Part shown: positions 26,266-33,649 of the stretch, piece by piece
Numbering within the stretch: the stretch's first letter is position 1
Layout: every line of letters starts with the position of its first letter
From: Bryobacteraceae bacterium
GTDB lineage: Bacteria > Acidobacteriota > Terriglobia > Bryobacterales > Bryobacteraceae
NCBI GenBank assembly: GCA_023384675.1
Contig: JAHDVK010000025.1
Coordinates: 18,486 to 82,485 of the forward strand
Reading direction: 5' to 3'
Length of the DNA: 64,000 nucleotides
Made by a program: the position numbers and the translations under genes
The notes under the pieces: generated by a model
The model's input: the letters and a program-made list of their open reading frames with translations, nothing else
Told to the model about the DNA's origin: nothing
Database searches by the model: none

Positions 26266-26285
26266 TTGTTCCGGAATCGGAACAA
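26266..26285. promoter_or_regulatory. Palindromic operator 1
   Basis: TTGTTCCG-GAAT-CGGAACAA: perfect 8-bp arms with a 4-bp centre. Shares GTTCCG-N4-CGGAAC with operator 2, 83 bp away centre to centre (close to 8 helical turns). Confidence 0.7.
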
Positions 26286-26290
26286 ACCTC

Positions 26291-26319
26291 TTGTAACTTG
26301 GGAAAAAGTAAGGTAAAAA
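26291..26319 (+). promoter_or_regulatory. Candidate promoter of AT-hook gene
   Basis: TTGTAA, 17-nt spacer, TAAAAA in a markedly AT-rich patch lying between the two operators. Confidence 0.45.
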
Positions 26320-26350
26320 AATGTTAGGCGGCTTGGGCTGAAACGCCGCT

Positions 26351-26366
26351 GTTCCGATTTCGGAAC
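26351..26366. promoter_or_regulatory. Palindromic operator 2
   Basis: GTTCCGATTTCGGAAC, perfect arms; same GTTCCG-N4-CGGAAC core as operator 1 and downstream of the likely start point, an arrangement that suits repression by looping. Confidence 0.7.
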
Positions 26367-26422
26367 CGTTGACCGGAGGAAGACGGAGCGGCCCAGGTCC
26401 AAATTTGCAGGGAGCTAACAAC

Positions 26423-26626
26423 ATGGATGTTACTAAAATGCTGGCGGAATTACGCCAGGAACGCCAGGCGATTGAGGAAGCCATTCTGACTTTGGACCGC
26501 CTCGCTCGCGGCCAGGGCAAGAGGCGCGGACGTCCACCCGCCTGGATGGCAGCCCTCAAGGAAAAGCCCGCGGCCAAAACCCCCGGCCGCCGCGGCCGTC
26601 CGCCGAAGGCTTCGAAAGAAGGCTAG
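26423..26626 (+). CDS. Small AT-hook-like DNA-binding protein
   Basis: 67 aa from ATG 26423 (GGGAG upstream; a longer frame from 26369 crosses operator 2's downstream side and has no ribosome site). An N-terminal coiled-coil-type helix (DVTKMLAELRQERQAIEEAILTL in part) is followed by two AT-hook cores, KRRGRPPAW (about 34-42) and RRGRPPKAS (about 57-65), joined by a Lys/Ala-rich linker. This points to a dimer that binds the minor groove of AT-rich DNA, like a minimal xenogeneic silencer or nucleoid protein. The preceding 160 bp hold two identical-core palindromes and an AT-rich promoter, so it is likely tightly controlled, possibly by another regulator or itself. Confidence 0.85.
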   Translation: MDVTKMLAELRQERQAIEEAILTLDRLARGQGKRRGRPPAWMAALKEKPAAKTPGRRGRPPKASKEG

Positions 26627-26677
26627 GCTTTCGGCCGGACCGCCGTAAGGGAAGGCTTTTTATCAACCCCAATCAAC

Positions 26678-26703
26678 CTTGGGCCCGGTTCGCCGGGCCC
26701 AAG
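26678..26703. terminator. Bidirectional UUCG-tetraloop hairpin
   Basis: Perfect 11-bp stem CTTGGGCCCGG / CCGGGCCCAAG closed by a TTCG tetraloop, between the convergent AT-hook and NamZ-fusion genes. Very stable; no long T-run. Confidence 0.75.
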
Positions 26704-26720
26704 CCATTTCCGCGGCCTCC

Positions 26721-29048
26721 CTACCGGTACAGCAAATACTTCCGCCGCTTCTCCAGAAACCCTGCCAGCTTTTCCGCCAGCGCCGGCTCCAGAAACCGCG
26801 GATCCACGCCCGCTTTGAGTTGCTCTACCAATTCCCGGCTCCCAATCAACCTGATATTTCTGTCAAGATCAATCTGCCCAGGATACAGCCGGTTGATCGC
26901 GCCGATCAGTTCCAATCCCAGCCGGATTCCGGAGAGACCTTCCCGGTCGGTGACGACGAAGCGCACGCCTTCGATGGTCTTGCCCTCGAAATTCGACGAT
27001 TGCGGCGTGAACCGCGTCGGGTAAGCGCGGACGCCCGGCACCTGGCGGCGGTTCAGCTCCGCGGCCAGTTCCACGCCCGAGATCCAGTCCGCGCCCACCT
27101 GTTCGAAGGGCGCATCGGTGCCGCGGCCCACGCTCCAGTTGCGCGAGTATTCGATCAGCGCCAGCCCGGGGTAGAGCAGCGCCGCATTGAGGCTGCGCAT
27201 CGAGGGCGAGGGGTCCACCCACGTCAGCCCAGTGGCGTCCCACCAGTCGCCGCGGAGCCAGTCCTTCATTTGGATTACTTCCAGGCGCGCGCCGACCTTG
27301 TCTTCGGTATTGATCATGCGCGCCAGTTCGCCCAGTGTCATTCCGTGGCGCAGCGGCATCACCGTGCAGGCGACAAATGTGATCAGATCCTCGTCCACCA
27401 TGGGGCCTTCCACATGGACCCCGTTAATGGGGTTGGGGCGGTCGAGCACGATGAAATCCTTGTTTGCGGCGGCGGCGGCCTCCATGGCGTTTTTCATGGT
27501 CGAGGAGTAGGTGTAGAAACGCGCGCCGATGTCCTGGATATCGAAGACCAGCACGTCGATTTCATTGAGCATCGCGGGGCTTGGCTTGCGGTCCTTGCCC
27601 TGGTAGAGGCTCCAGACGGTCAGGCCGCTGGCTTCGTCCTTGCCGTGGCCGACATTTTCGTGATCTTCGGTGCCCAGCAGTCCGTGTTCGGGGCTGAATA
27701 AGGCGGTCAAGTTCACACCCCCGGCGAGCATCGCATCGATATTGCGGCGGCCGTCGCGGGTGCGCCCGGTGTGGTTTGTGATCAGGCCGGCGCGGCGGCC
27801 CTTGAGGCGCGCAAAGCCCTCGGCTTCGAGAACGTCGATGCCGGTCATCACTTTCACCGTTCGCGCGATCATGCGGCGCGGCGGCGTGCCCTGGGCGGTT
27901 TCGAGGTAGCTGGTCAGCAGGACGTCCTGCGCCTCCACGCCCAGAGCGGCTGCGGCAATGGTGGCCACGCGCGCCCGCAGCGGGCTGATCGCGCGCCGGA
28001 GGCGCGGATGGACGCTATTGGACAGCAGCACCACGTATGTGTTCGTCACCGGGTCCATCCACAGGGAGGTGCCCGTGAAGCCGGTGTGGCCGAACGAGCC
28101 GACGGGGAAGAGTTCGCCGCGGTTCGAGGAAAAGGGCGAGTCGATGTCGAAGCCGAGGCCGCGCAGGATGGGCTGGTGCGGCGGCGTATTCGGTTCGGTG
28201 AACTTGCGCACCGTGAGCGGGCTGAAGATGCGCGGGCCGCCATTGCGCTGGCCGCTTTCGAGCATCATCTCGGCCCAACGCGAGAGGTCGGCGGCGGTGG
28301 AGAACAGTCCGGCATGGCCCGCCACGCCGCCCATGTAACGGGCCGTGGGGTCGTGGACGATGCCGCGCAGGATCTGGCCTTCCACTCTTTCCGTGGGAGC
28401 GATGCGCTTGCGCAGCGCGGGGGGCGGGTTGAAGCGGGTGTCCTTCATGCCGAGGGGCTGGAAGACACGCTCGGCCACGAACTGGTCGAGCGGCTTGCCG
28501 CTCACCTTGCGGACGATCTCGCCCAGCAGCACGAAATTGATGTCGCTGTAGATGAAGCGCTGGCCGGGTTCGGCGACGGGCCGGTCAATCAGCGCCAGCC
28601 GGATTCCGGTGTCGTAGCCGGACCATTTCGGCTTGAGGTCCACGTCCGGCCGCAGCCCGGAAAAGTGAACGAGCAGTTGGCGGATGGTGGCGTCGCTCTT
28701 GCCGCCCTGGTAGTCCGGAAGATAATCGGTCACTTTGTCCGCAAGCCGGATCTTGCCGTCCTCGAACAGCGCCATCACCGCGGAGGTGGTGGCGACGATC
28801 TTGGTCAGCGAGGCCACGTCGAAGATGGTGTCGAGCGCCATCGGCTCGCGCGCCGGCATCAGCGCCCGCGACCCGTAGGCCTTGCGGTGGAGGATCTTGC
28901 CCGGTTGGCCGACGATGAGCACCGCGCCGGGGATCTGGTCGTTTTTGATCGCCTCCTCGATCGCCTCGTCCAACTCGGGCGAGCCCGCGAAGCGCTCCTG
29001 GGCAGGCAGCGCCAGCGCGCAGACTAGTAGAAAAAAAGCGAATTTCAT
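26721..29048 (-). CDS. Serine hydrolase (beta-lactamase fold) fused to NamZ-like DUF1343 exo-N-acetylmuramidase
   Basis: 775 aa from ATG 29048 (MKFAFFLLVCALALPAQ signal); the longer upstream frame overlaps the pterin dehydratase gene. N-terminal half (about 20-370): penicillin-binding-protein/class-C fold with SLTK in 'FDVASLTKIVATTSAV', YSD in 'FIYSDINFVLLGEIV' and HTGFTGTS. C-terminal half (about 395-775): DUF1343, now known as NamZ/GH171, with 'GLITNHTGRTRDGRRNIDAML', LFSPEHGLLG, 'DIGARFYTYSSTMKNAMEAA' and VLDRPNPI. NamZ removes terminal MurNAc from peptidoglycan fragments. In Bacillus subtilis namZ and a beta-lactamase-like gene are neighbours; here they are one exported protein, suggesting muropeptide turnover. 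Overlaps the pterin dehydratase stop by 4 bp. Confidence 0.93.
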   Translation of the reverse strand: MKFAFFLLVCALALPAQERFAGSPELDEAIEEAIKNDQIPGAVLIVGQPGKILHRKAYGSRALMPAREPMALDTIFDVASLTKIVATTSAVMALFEDGKIRLADKVTDYLPDYQGGKSDATIRQLLVHFSGLRPDVDLKPKWSGYDTGIRLALIDRPVAEPGQRFIYSDINFVLLGEIVRKVSGKPLDQFVAERVFQPLGMKDTRFNPPPALRKRIAPTERVEGQILRGIVHDPTARYMGGVAGHAGLFSTAADLSRWAEMMLESGQRNGGPRIFSPLTVRKFTEPNTPPHQPILRGLGFDIDSPFSSNRGELFPVGSFGHTGFTGTSLWMDPVTNTYVVLLSNSVHPRLRRAISPLRARVATIAAAALGVEAQDVLLTSYLETAQGTPPRRMIARTVKVMTGIDVLEAEGFARLKGRRAGLITNHTGRTRDGRRNIDAMLAGGVNLTALFSPEHGLLGTEDHENVGHGKDEASGLTVWSLYQGKDRKPSPAMLNEIDVLVFDIQDIGARFYTYSSTMKNAMEAAAAANKDFIVLDRPNPINGVHVEGPMVDEDLITFVACTVMPLRHGMTLGELARMINTEDKVGARLEVIQMKDWLRGDWWDATGLTWVDPSPSMRSLNAALLYPGLALIEYSRNWSVGRGTDAPFEQVGADWISGVELAAELNRRQVPGVRAYPTRFTPQSSNFEGKTIEGVRFVVTDREGLSGIRLGLELIGAINRLYPGQIDLDRNIRLIGSRELVEQLKAGVDPRFLEPALAEKLAGFLEKRRKYLLYR

Positions 29049-29341
29049 GACATTCTCAGGGCAAACCGGTCCAGCACGCGCGCGAGTTCGACATCCTTTG
29101 CAGTGATGCCCCCGGAGTCGTGCGTGGTGAGGTCCACGGCCACGCGATTCCAGACATTGAACCACTCGGGATGGTGGTTCAGCTTTTCGATCTCCATCGC
29201 CGAGGCGCTCATGAACGCGAAGGCGTGCACGAAATCGGGGAACTGGTATTCCCGGTGGAGCTTGCCGGCTACGATCCGCCACTCGGGCAGCGAGGCGAGC
29301 GCTTCGCTGAGTTCAGTTTCGGTCAGTTTCGCGATTGGCAT
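29045..29341 (-). CDS. phhB: Pterin-4a-carbinolamine dehydratase
   Basis: 98 aa, full length. Family motif with catalytic histidines: 'MEIEKLNHHPEWFNVWNRVAVDLTTHDSGGIT', plus PEWRI and a final 'DVELARVLDRFA'. It dehydrates 4a-hydroxytetrahydrobiopterin to quinonoid dihydropterin in the regeneration cycle of aromatic amino-acid hydroxylases; in some bacteria it acts with molybdopterin or folate metabolism instead. No hydroxylase gene is in view. It overlaps the start of the NamZ fusion by 4 bp (ATGA), so co-translation is expected although the link in function is not obvious. Confidence 0.93.
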   Translation of the reverse strand: MPIAKLTETELSEALASLPEWRIVAGKLHREYQFPDFVHAFAFMSASAMEIEKLNHHPEWFNVWNRVAVDLTTHDSGGITAKDVELARVLDRFALRMS

Positions 29342-29386
29342 GTTTTTCCCCTAATTTGACGTGTTTTTGATGCATTTTTGCGCGTT

Positions 29387-30070
29387 TTAGCGCCCTTCCA
29401 GCGGCATCAGCGCGCCGTTTGTGCCGGCGCCCGCCTCCGATGCGAGCCAGGCCAGCAGGGAAGCGATTCTCTCCGGGGCCACCCATTTCGTGAAGTCGGC
29501 TTCGGGCATGGCGGCGCGGTTGGCGGGCGTATCGATGGTTCCGGGGAGGATGGCGTTGGCGGTATAGCCGCTCTTGCGGCCTTCGGCGGCGAGCACCTGA
29601 ATGAGAGCGTGCAGCCCGGCTTTGGACACGGCATAGGCGCTCAGGCCGGGAGCGGGTTTGAGACCGGCGAGCGCGCCGATGGCGAGCAGGCGGCCGCGGC
29701 CGGGGGTCAGCGCGGGGACGGCCGCGCGGAACATCGCGAAAGCGGCGCGGAGGTTGAGATCGAGCATGCGGTCGAAGGTTTCGATACTGGTCTGCTCGAT
29801 GGGTCCGTCCATGGCGAAACCGCCCGCGAGTTGAATGACGGCCTCGAGACCGCCGAGCGCGGCCACGGCCGCTTCGACGGTCCGCTCGGCTTCGCCGGGC
29901 CGTGTCAGATCGGCGTTGATGCCGGTGAAGGCTTTGGGCGCGGGCCGCCAATGGCGCGCGGTGCCGGCGACGCGCGCGCCGCCGGCGAGAAACGTCTCCA
30001 CCACCGGGCCTCCGAGGGCGCCGCTAGCCCCCACGATGAGCACCCGCAAGCCGTTCACGTCGTGGCGCAT
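29387..30070 (-). CDS. SDR-family oxidoreductase
   Basis: 227 aa, short-chain dehydrogenase. NAD(P) motif VLIVGASGALGGPV (9-22) fits a variant of GxxxGxG; 'LIQLAGG'-type NAG region at VIQLAGGFAMDG; catalytic Tyr-Lys in LSAYAVSKAGLHAL; and 'ANAILPGTIDTPANR' following. Resembles YdfG/dihydropteridine-reductase-like SDRs. It lies 45 bp upstream of phhB on the same strand. The pairing with a pterin dehydratase raises the possibility that it is a pterin or quinonoid dihydropteridine reductase, but this is inference. Diverges from the Memo-family gene. Confidence 0.9.
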   Translation of the reverse strand: MRHDVNGLRVLIVGASGALGGPVVETFLAGGARVAGTARHWRPAPKAFTGINADLTRPGEAERTVEAAVAALGGLEAVIQLAGGFAMDGPIEQTSIETFDRMLDLNLRAAFAMFRAAVPALTPGRGRLLAIGALAGLKPAPGLSAYAVSKAGLHALIQVLAAEGRKSGYTANAILPGTIDTPANRAAMPEADFTKWVAPERIASLLAWLASEAGAGTNGALMPLEGR

Positions 30071-30107
30071 TCTCTCATTCTGCCTGAATCGGGTGCATCA
30101 TGAAGAA

Positions 30108-31325
30108 ATGCCCGCCTTGCCCCGGCTGCGATACGACCTGGACTTCATGCCTTCGCCCCTGGAGGAGCGGCCCGGACTGTTGATCCGCGACACCTATGGA
30201 TTCTCGGACGCGACGCTGATCCTGCCGCCGCCGCTCTTGCCGTTGTTGCGGCTGTTTGATGGAGAAAAGGACGAGCGCGAGCTGCATTACGCCCTCTACG
30301 AGATGACCGGCGAACTCGACGTGGCGCCGGTTGCGCGGCATCTGATCGACTCGCTCGATCACGCCGGGTTCCTGCACAACGAGCGGTACGAGCAGATGCG
30401 CGGCGCCGCTCTCGAAGCCTTCGCCGCCCAGCCGGACCGGCCGGCGCGGTTTAGCGGCAACGGCGGTTATCCCGCGGACCAGCAGCAGTTGCGTACGCTC
30501 ATGATGGAGCGCTATCTGAACCCCGAAGGCGCGGCCGGGTCCCAGGACGCCCGCTATGGCGTCGCCGCGCCCCACGTCAGTCCCGAAGGCGGCTGGGAGA
30601 GCTACCGCGACGCCTATCTCGCCCTGCCGCGCGAGGCGGACGGGCGCACGTTCGTGGTGCTGGGCACGTCGCACTACGGCCCGCCGGAGCGTTTCGGCCT
30701 GACGCGCAAGAACTACACGACGCCCTTCGGCGCGGCGCAAACCGACCGAGAAGCCGCCGAATTCCTTCAGCGGCGCGCGCCCGCGGCCGTCGAAATGGAG
30801 GATTACTGCCACGCCATTGAACATTCAATCGAATTTCAGATCGTCTTTCTGCAGGCGCTCTTTGGTCCGGAAGTGAAAGTGCTGCCCGTGCTGTGCGGCC
30901 CGTTCGCGCGCAGCCTGGATCAGGGCGGCCTGCCGGAGGAGGATGCGGGCGTCGCCGCCTTCCTGGATGCGCTGCGGGAGTGGCGCGCGGGCGCGGGCCG
31001 CAACGCTTTCTGGGTGTTGGGTGTGGATATGGCCCATATCGGCGGGCGCTACGGCGACCCGTTCGAAACGCAGGCGGGCGACGAGCGGATGGCCGAGGTG
31101 GAAGAGCGCGACCGCGCGCGGATCGCCGCGCTGGCGGGCGGCAGCGCGGAGGACTACTGGGCGCTGGTGCAGCCCAACCACGACGACCTGCGCTGGTGCG
31201 GTTCCGCGCCTTTGTACACGTTTCTGCGCGCCGTACCCGAGGCCCGCGCGGAACTGCTGCGCTACCAGCAGTGGAACATCGACCCGCAAAGCGTGGTTTC
31301 GTTCGCGGCTTTGAATTTCCAGTGA
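30108..31325 (+). CDS. Memo-family (AmmeMemoRadiSam system protein B) with N-terminal winged-helix-like domain
   Basis: 405 aa from ATG 30108; a GTG at 30093 is in frame. Residues about 1-100 ('RYDLDFMPSPLEERPGLLIRDTYGFSD', 'LPLLRLFDGEKDERELHYALYEMTG') resemble PqqD-like helical domains that bind peptides in radical-SAM systems. Residues about 125-405 are Memo: APHVSPEGGWESY, 'FVVLGTSHYGPPERFGLTRKNYTTPFG', EDYCHAIEHSIEFQ, 'FWVLGVDMAHIGGRYGDP' with the metal-binding histidines. Memo enzymes resemble non-haem iron dioxygenases. The usual partners (AMMECR1 domain, radical SAM) are not in the window. It lies 80 bp before the BMC shell gene. Confidence 0.88.
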   Translation: MPALPRLRYDLDFMPSPLEERPGLLIRDTYGFSDATLILPPPLLPLLRLFDGEKDERELHYALYEMTGELDVAPVARHLIDSLDHAGFLHNERYEQMRGAALEAFAAQPDRPARFSGNGGYPADQQQLRTLMMERYLNPEGAAGSQDARYGVAAPHVSPEGGWESYRDAYLALPREADGRTFVVLGTSHYGPPERFGLTRKNYTTPFGAAQTDREAAEFLQRRAPAAVEMEDYCHAIEHSIEFQIVFLQALFGPEVKVLPVLCGPFARSLDQGGLPEEDAGVAAFLDALREWRAGAGRNAFWVLGVDMAHIGGRYGDPFETQAGDERMAEVEERDRARIAALAGGSAEDYWALVQPNHDDLRWCGSAPLYTFLRAVPEARAELLRYQQWNIDPQSVVSFAALNFQ

Positions 31326-31405
31326 ACGGGATGGGCGGGCCGGTTGTGATACCGTGAAAGATTCCGGGGTTCCGCGGCAAGGCGCCCCGCAAAGCAGGAG
31401 GTTGG

Positions 31406-31708
31406 ATGGAAGCCCTCGGGATGATCGAAACCAAAGGCCTGATCGGCGCGGTGGAAGCCGCCGATGCGATGGTCAAGACGGCGAACGTGACGCTCACCGG
31501 CAAGGAGTTTGTCGGCGCCGCTTACGTGGTGGTGACGGTGCGCGGGGATGTGGGCGCGGTGAAAGCGGCCACGGACGCGGGCGCCGCCGCGGCGCGGCGC
31601 GTGGGCGAACTGATTGCCGTCCATGTGATTCCGAATCCGCACGAGGAGACCGAAAAGACGCTCCCCGGCTATAGCGCGAAGAAGAACGAGAAAGGTTCTC
31701 AGGGCTGA
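31406..31708 (+). CDS. Bacterial microcompartment hexameric shell protein (BMC-H)
   Basis: 100 aa with an ideal AGGAGG site. Single Pfam00936-type domain, residues 4-85: [21 protein letters not shown], '[35 protein letters not shown]', and [17 protein letters not shown]. This is the canonical PduA/EutM/CcmK hexamer that tiles the shell facet. The pore loop (around VRGDVG) is short. The next gene encodes a BMC-type aldehyde dehydrogenase. No other shell gene (BMC-T, BMC-P vertex) or PduL is present within the window, so this is a satellite pair or the rest of the shell is elsewhere in the genome. Confidence 0.96.
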   Translation: MEALGMIETKGLIGAVEAADAMVKTANVTLTGKEFVGAAYVVVTVRGDVGAVKAATDAGAAAARRVGELIAVHVIPNPHEETEKTLPGYSAKKNEKGSQG

Positions 31709-31709
31709 G

Positions 31710-31728
31710 GCGCGCCGCCTCGGCGCGC
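31710..31728 (+). promoter_or_regulatory. Stable hairpin between BMC-H and aldehyde dehydrogenase genes
   Basis: GCGCGCCG-CCT-CGGCGCGC, perfect 8-bp stem one base after the BMC-H stop, without a T-tract. Could protect the shell message or reduce read-through into the enzyme gene. Confidence 0.5.
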
Positions 31729-31777
31729 ATCGGCAGAAACATGGAGGCCGCACGGGCGCTCCCTGGGGGAATGAGTC

Positions 31778-33622
31778 ATGTTGCAGGACGCTGACCTGGT
31801 TTCGGTCCAGGAGGTCCGAAGCAAGGTGGACGCCGCGCATGCCGCGTGGCAGATCTATCAGAAATATTCGCAGCAGCAGGTGGACGCCATCGTCGAGGCG
31901 ATGGGGGCCCGTGCGCGCGCGCATGCCCGGCGGCTGGCCGAGATGGCGGTCAAGGAAACCGGCATGGGCAATGTCGAGGACAAGGTCGCCAAGAACCTGC
32001 TGAACGCCGACCTGCTGGTGCGCACGATCCGCGGCATGAAAACGGTGGGCGTGCTGCGCGAAATCCCCGAACTGAAGGTGCTGGAAGTGGGTGTGCCCGT
32101 GGGCGTGGTGGCCGCGATTCTGCCGACGACGAATCCCACGAGCACGGCGATTTACAAGGCGGTCATCAGTTTGAAGGCAGGGAACGCGGTGGTGCTGTCG
32201 CCGCATCCGCGCGCGAAGGCCTGCACGTGCGCGACGGCAGCGCTGCTGATCGACGCAGCGCGCGAGGCGGGAGCGCCTGAAGGCATCATCCAGTGCGTGA
32301 ACAACCCCTCGCTCGACGGCACTTCGGCGCTGATGAAGCACCCGAAGACCGGCGTGATCCTCTCGACGGGCGGGGCGGGCATCGTTCGCGCGGCCTATTC
32401 TTCCGGCAAGCCCGCGTTTGGCGTCGGTCCCGGCAACGTGCCGGTGCTGCTCGACCCGAGCCACGACATCGCCGAAGCCATCGCCAAGGTGGTGGACGGC
32501 AAGAGCTTCGACTACGGCACCGTGTGCAGTTCCGAGCAGACCGTGGTGGCCGAGCGGGGCCTGCGTGACAAGATCCTCGCCGAATTGAAGGCGCGCGGCG
32601 CCTACCTGCTGGGCGACGCGGAGCGGAAGTCGGTCGAGAAAGTTCTGTTCCGCCATGGCACGGCGGTGAGCGCCGAATGCGTGGGTCAATCGCCGCAGCG
32701 GATCGCGGAGATGGCCGGCATCAGCGTTCCGGCCGGCACGCGCATCCTGGTGGCGGAGATCGGCGGAGTGGGCAAGGCGCATCCGTTGTCGGCAGAGAAG
32801 CTCTCGCCCGTGCTGGCGCTGCTGTTTGTGGATTCCTTCGACGCCGCCTGCACGGCGTGCGAACAGATTCTGCAGTTTGGCGGCCTGGGCCACACCTGCG
32901 TGATCTTCGCGAAGGACGAAGCGCGCGTGCGGGAGTTCGGCCTGCGCATGCCGGCATTTCGCGTGCTCGTGAATACGTCGTCGCCGCAAGGCTCGACGGG
33001 CATCACGACGGGCGTGCAGCCTTCGATGACGCTGGGCTGCGGCGCGATGGCGGGCAATATCACGTCGGACAACGTCGGCCCGCAGCATTTGATCAACATC
33101 AAGCGGATCGCCTGGGCGATTCGCACGCCCGCCGAAGCGTTTCCGGACGCTCCGCCGCCCGCCGCTGCCGGGGCCACAGTCGATAAGGATGCCCTGGTGG
33201 CCGCGGTGGAGAAGTATCTGGCGCAGAAGGGCGTAGCGGTCACGGGCGCGAGCGTGGCGGAGGCCGTTGCGGCGGCCACAAAGCCGAAACCGGCTCCGTC
33301 CCCCCTCCGTCCCACGATCGAGGGCGTGGTGGACCGCTTCCTGGCGACTCGGACAGCGGCTGCGGCGCCGGCTCCCACCTGTGGGTGTCCGTTGCCCGCG
33401 GCTGCGCCCTCTGCTCCCGCAGTGCCGCCGCCGGCGCCCCCGGCCGCCCCCGCGGCCGTGCCCGCACCGAAAATCGACATCGTGGACTTCGTCTGCGAGG
33501 CCGATGTGCGCGCGGCGATTCAACAGAAGAAGAAGATCTATGTCGGTCCGCGGACCATCATCACGCCGTCGGCTCGCGAGCTTGCGGGTCATGATGAGAT
33601 CCTCGTGCTGGCCCAGCGCTAG
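31778..33622 (+). CDS. CoA-acylating aldehyde dehydrogenase with BMC encapsulation tail
   Basis: 614 aa, about 150 longer than EutE/PduP (about 465). Residues 1-455 are the aldehyde dehydrogenase, with Cys250 (FDYGTVCSSEQ) as catalytic residue and 'STGGAGIVRAAYSSGKPAFGVGPGNVPV' as cofactor region; it converts an aldehyde plus CoA to acyl-CoA with NAD+. The tail has two amphipathic helices (about 468-485, DKDALVAAVEKYLAQKG; about 508-526, LRPTIEGVVDRFLATR) that look like encapsulation peptides, a Pro/Ala linker (527-564) and a C-terminal segment (565-614) with ITPSARELAGHDEIL. That segment resembles the start of EutQ and EutT (TPSAREL / TPEAREV). It probably lies inside a shell made partly by the BMC-H gene before it. 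Confidence 0.93.
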   Translation: MLQDADLVSVQEVRSKVDAAHAAWQIYQKYSQQQVDAIVEAMGARARAHARRLAEMAVKETGMGNVEDKVAKNLLNADLLVRTIRGMKTVGVLREIPELKVLEVGVPVGVVAAILPTTNPTSTAIYKAVISLKAGNAVVLSPHPRAKACTCATAALLIDAAREAGAPEGIIQCVNNPSLDGTSALMKHPKTGVILSTGGAGIVRAAYSSGKPAFGVGPGNVPVLLDPSHDIAEAIAKVVDGKSFDYGTVCSSEQTVVAERGLRDKILAELKARGAYLLGDAERKSVEKVLFRHGTAVSAECVGQSPQRIAEMAGISVPAGTRILVAEIGGVGKAHPLSAEKLSPVLALLFVDSFDAACTACEQILQFGGLGHTCVIFAKDEARVREFGLRMPAFRVLVNTSSPQGSTGITTGVQPSMTLGCGAMAGNITSDNVGPQHLINIKRIAWAIRTPAEAFPDAPPPAAAGATVDKDALVAAVEKYLAQKGVAVTGASVAEAVAAATKPKPAPSPLRPTIEGVVDRFLATRTAAAAPAPTCGCPLPAAAPSAPAVPPPAPPAAPAAVPAPKIDIVDFVCEADVRAAIQQKKKIYVGPRTIITPSARELAGHDEILVLAQR

Positions 33623-33649
33623 CCCCTTCAGGCGAAGGAGACGCCAGTC

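Noticed and set aside
29049..29282. Upstream extension of the NamZ fusion
   Set aside because: Would overlap the entire pterin dehydratase gene; a signal peptide begins at 29048.
31262..33592. 776-codon minus-strand frame opposite the BMC genes
   Set aside because: Composition is Arg/His/Ala-rich shadow; BMC-H and ALDH on the plus strand are certain.
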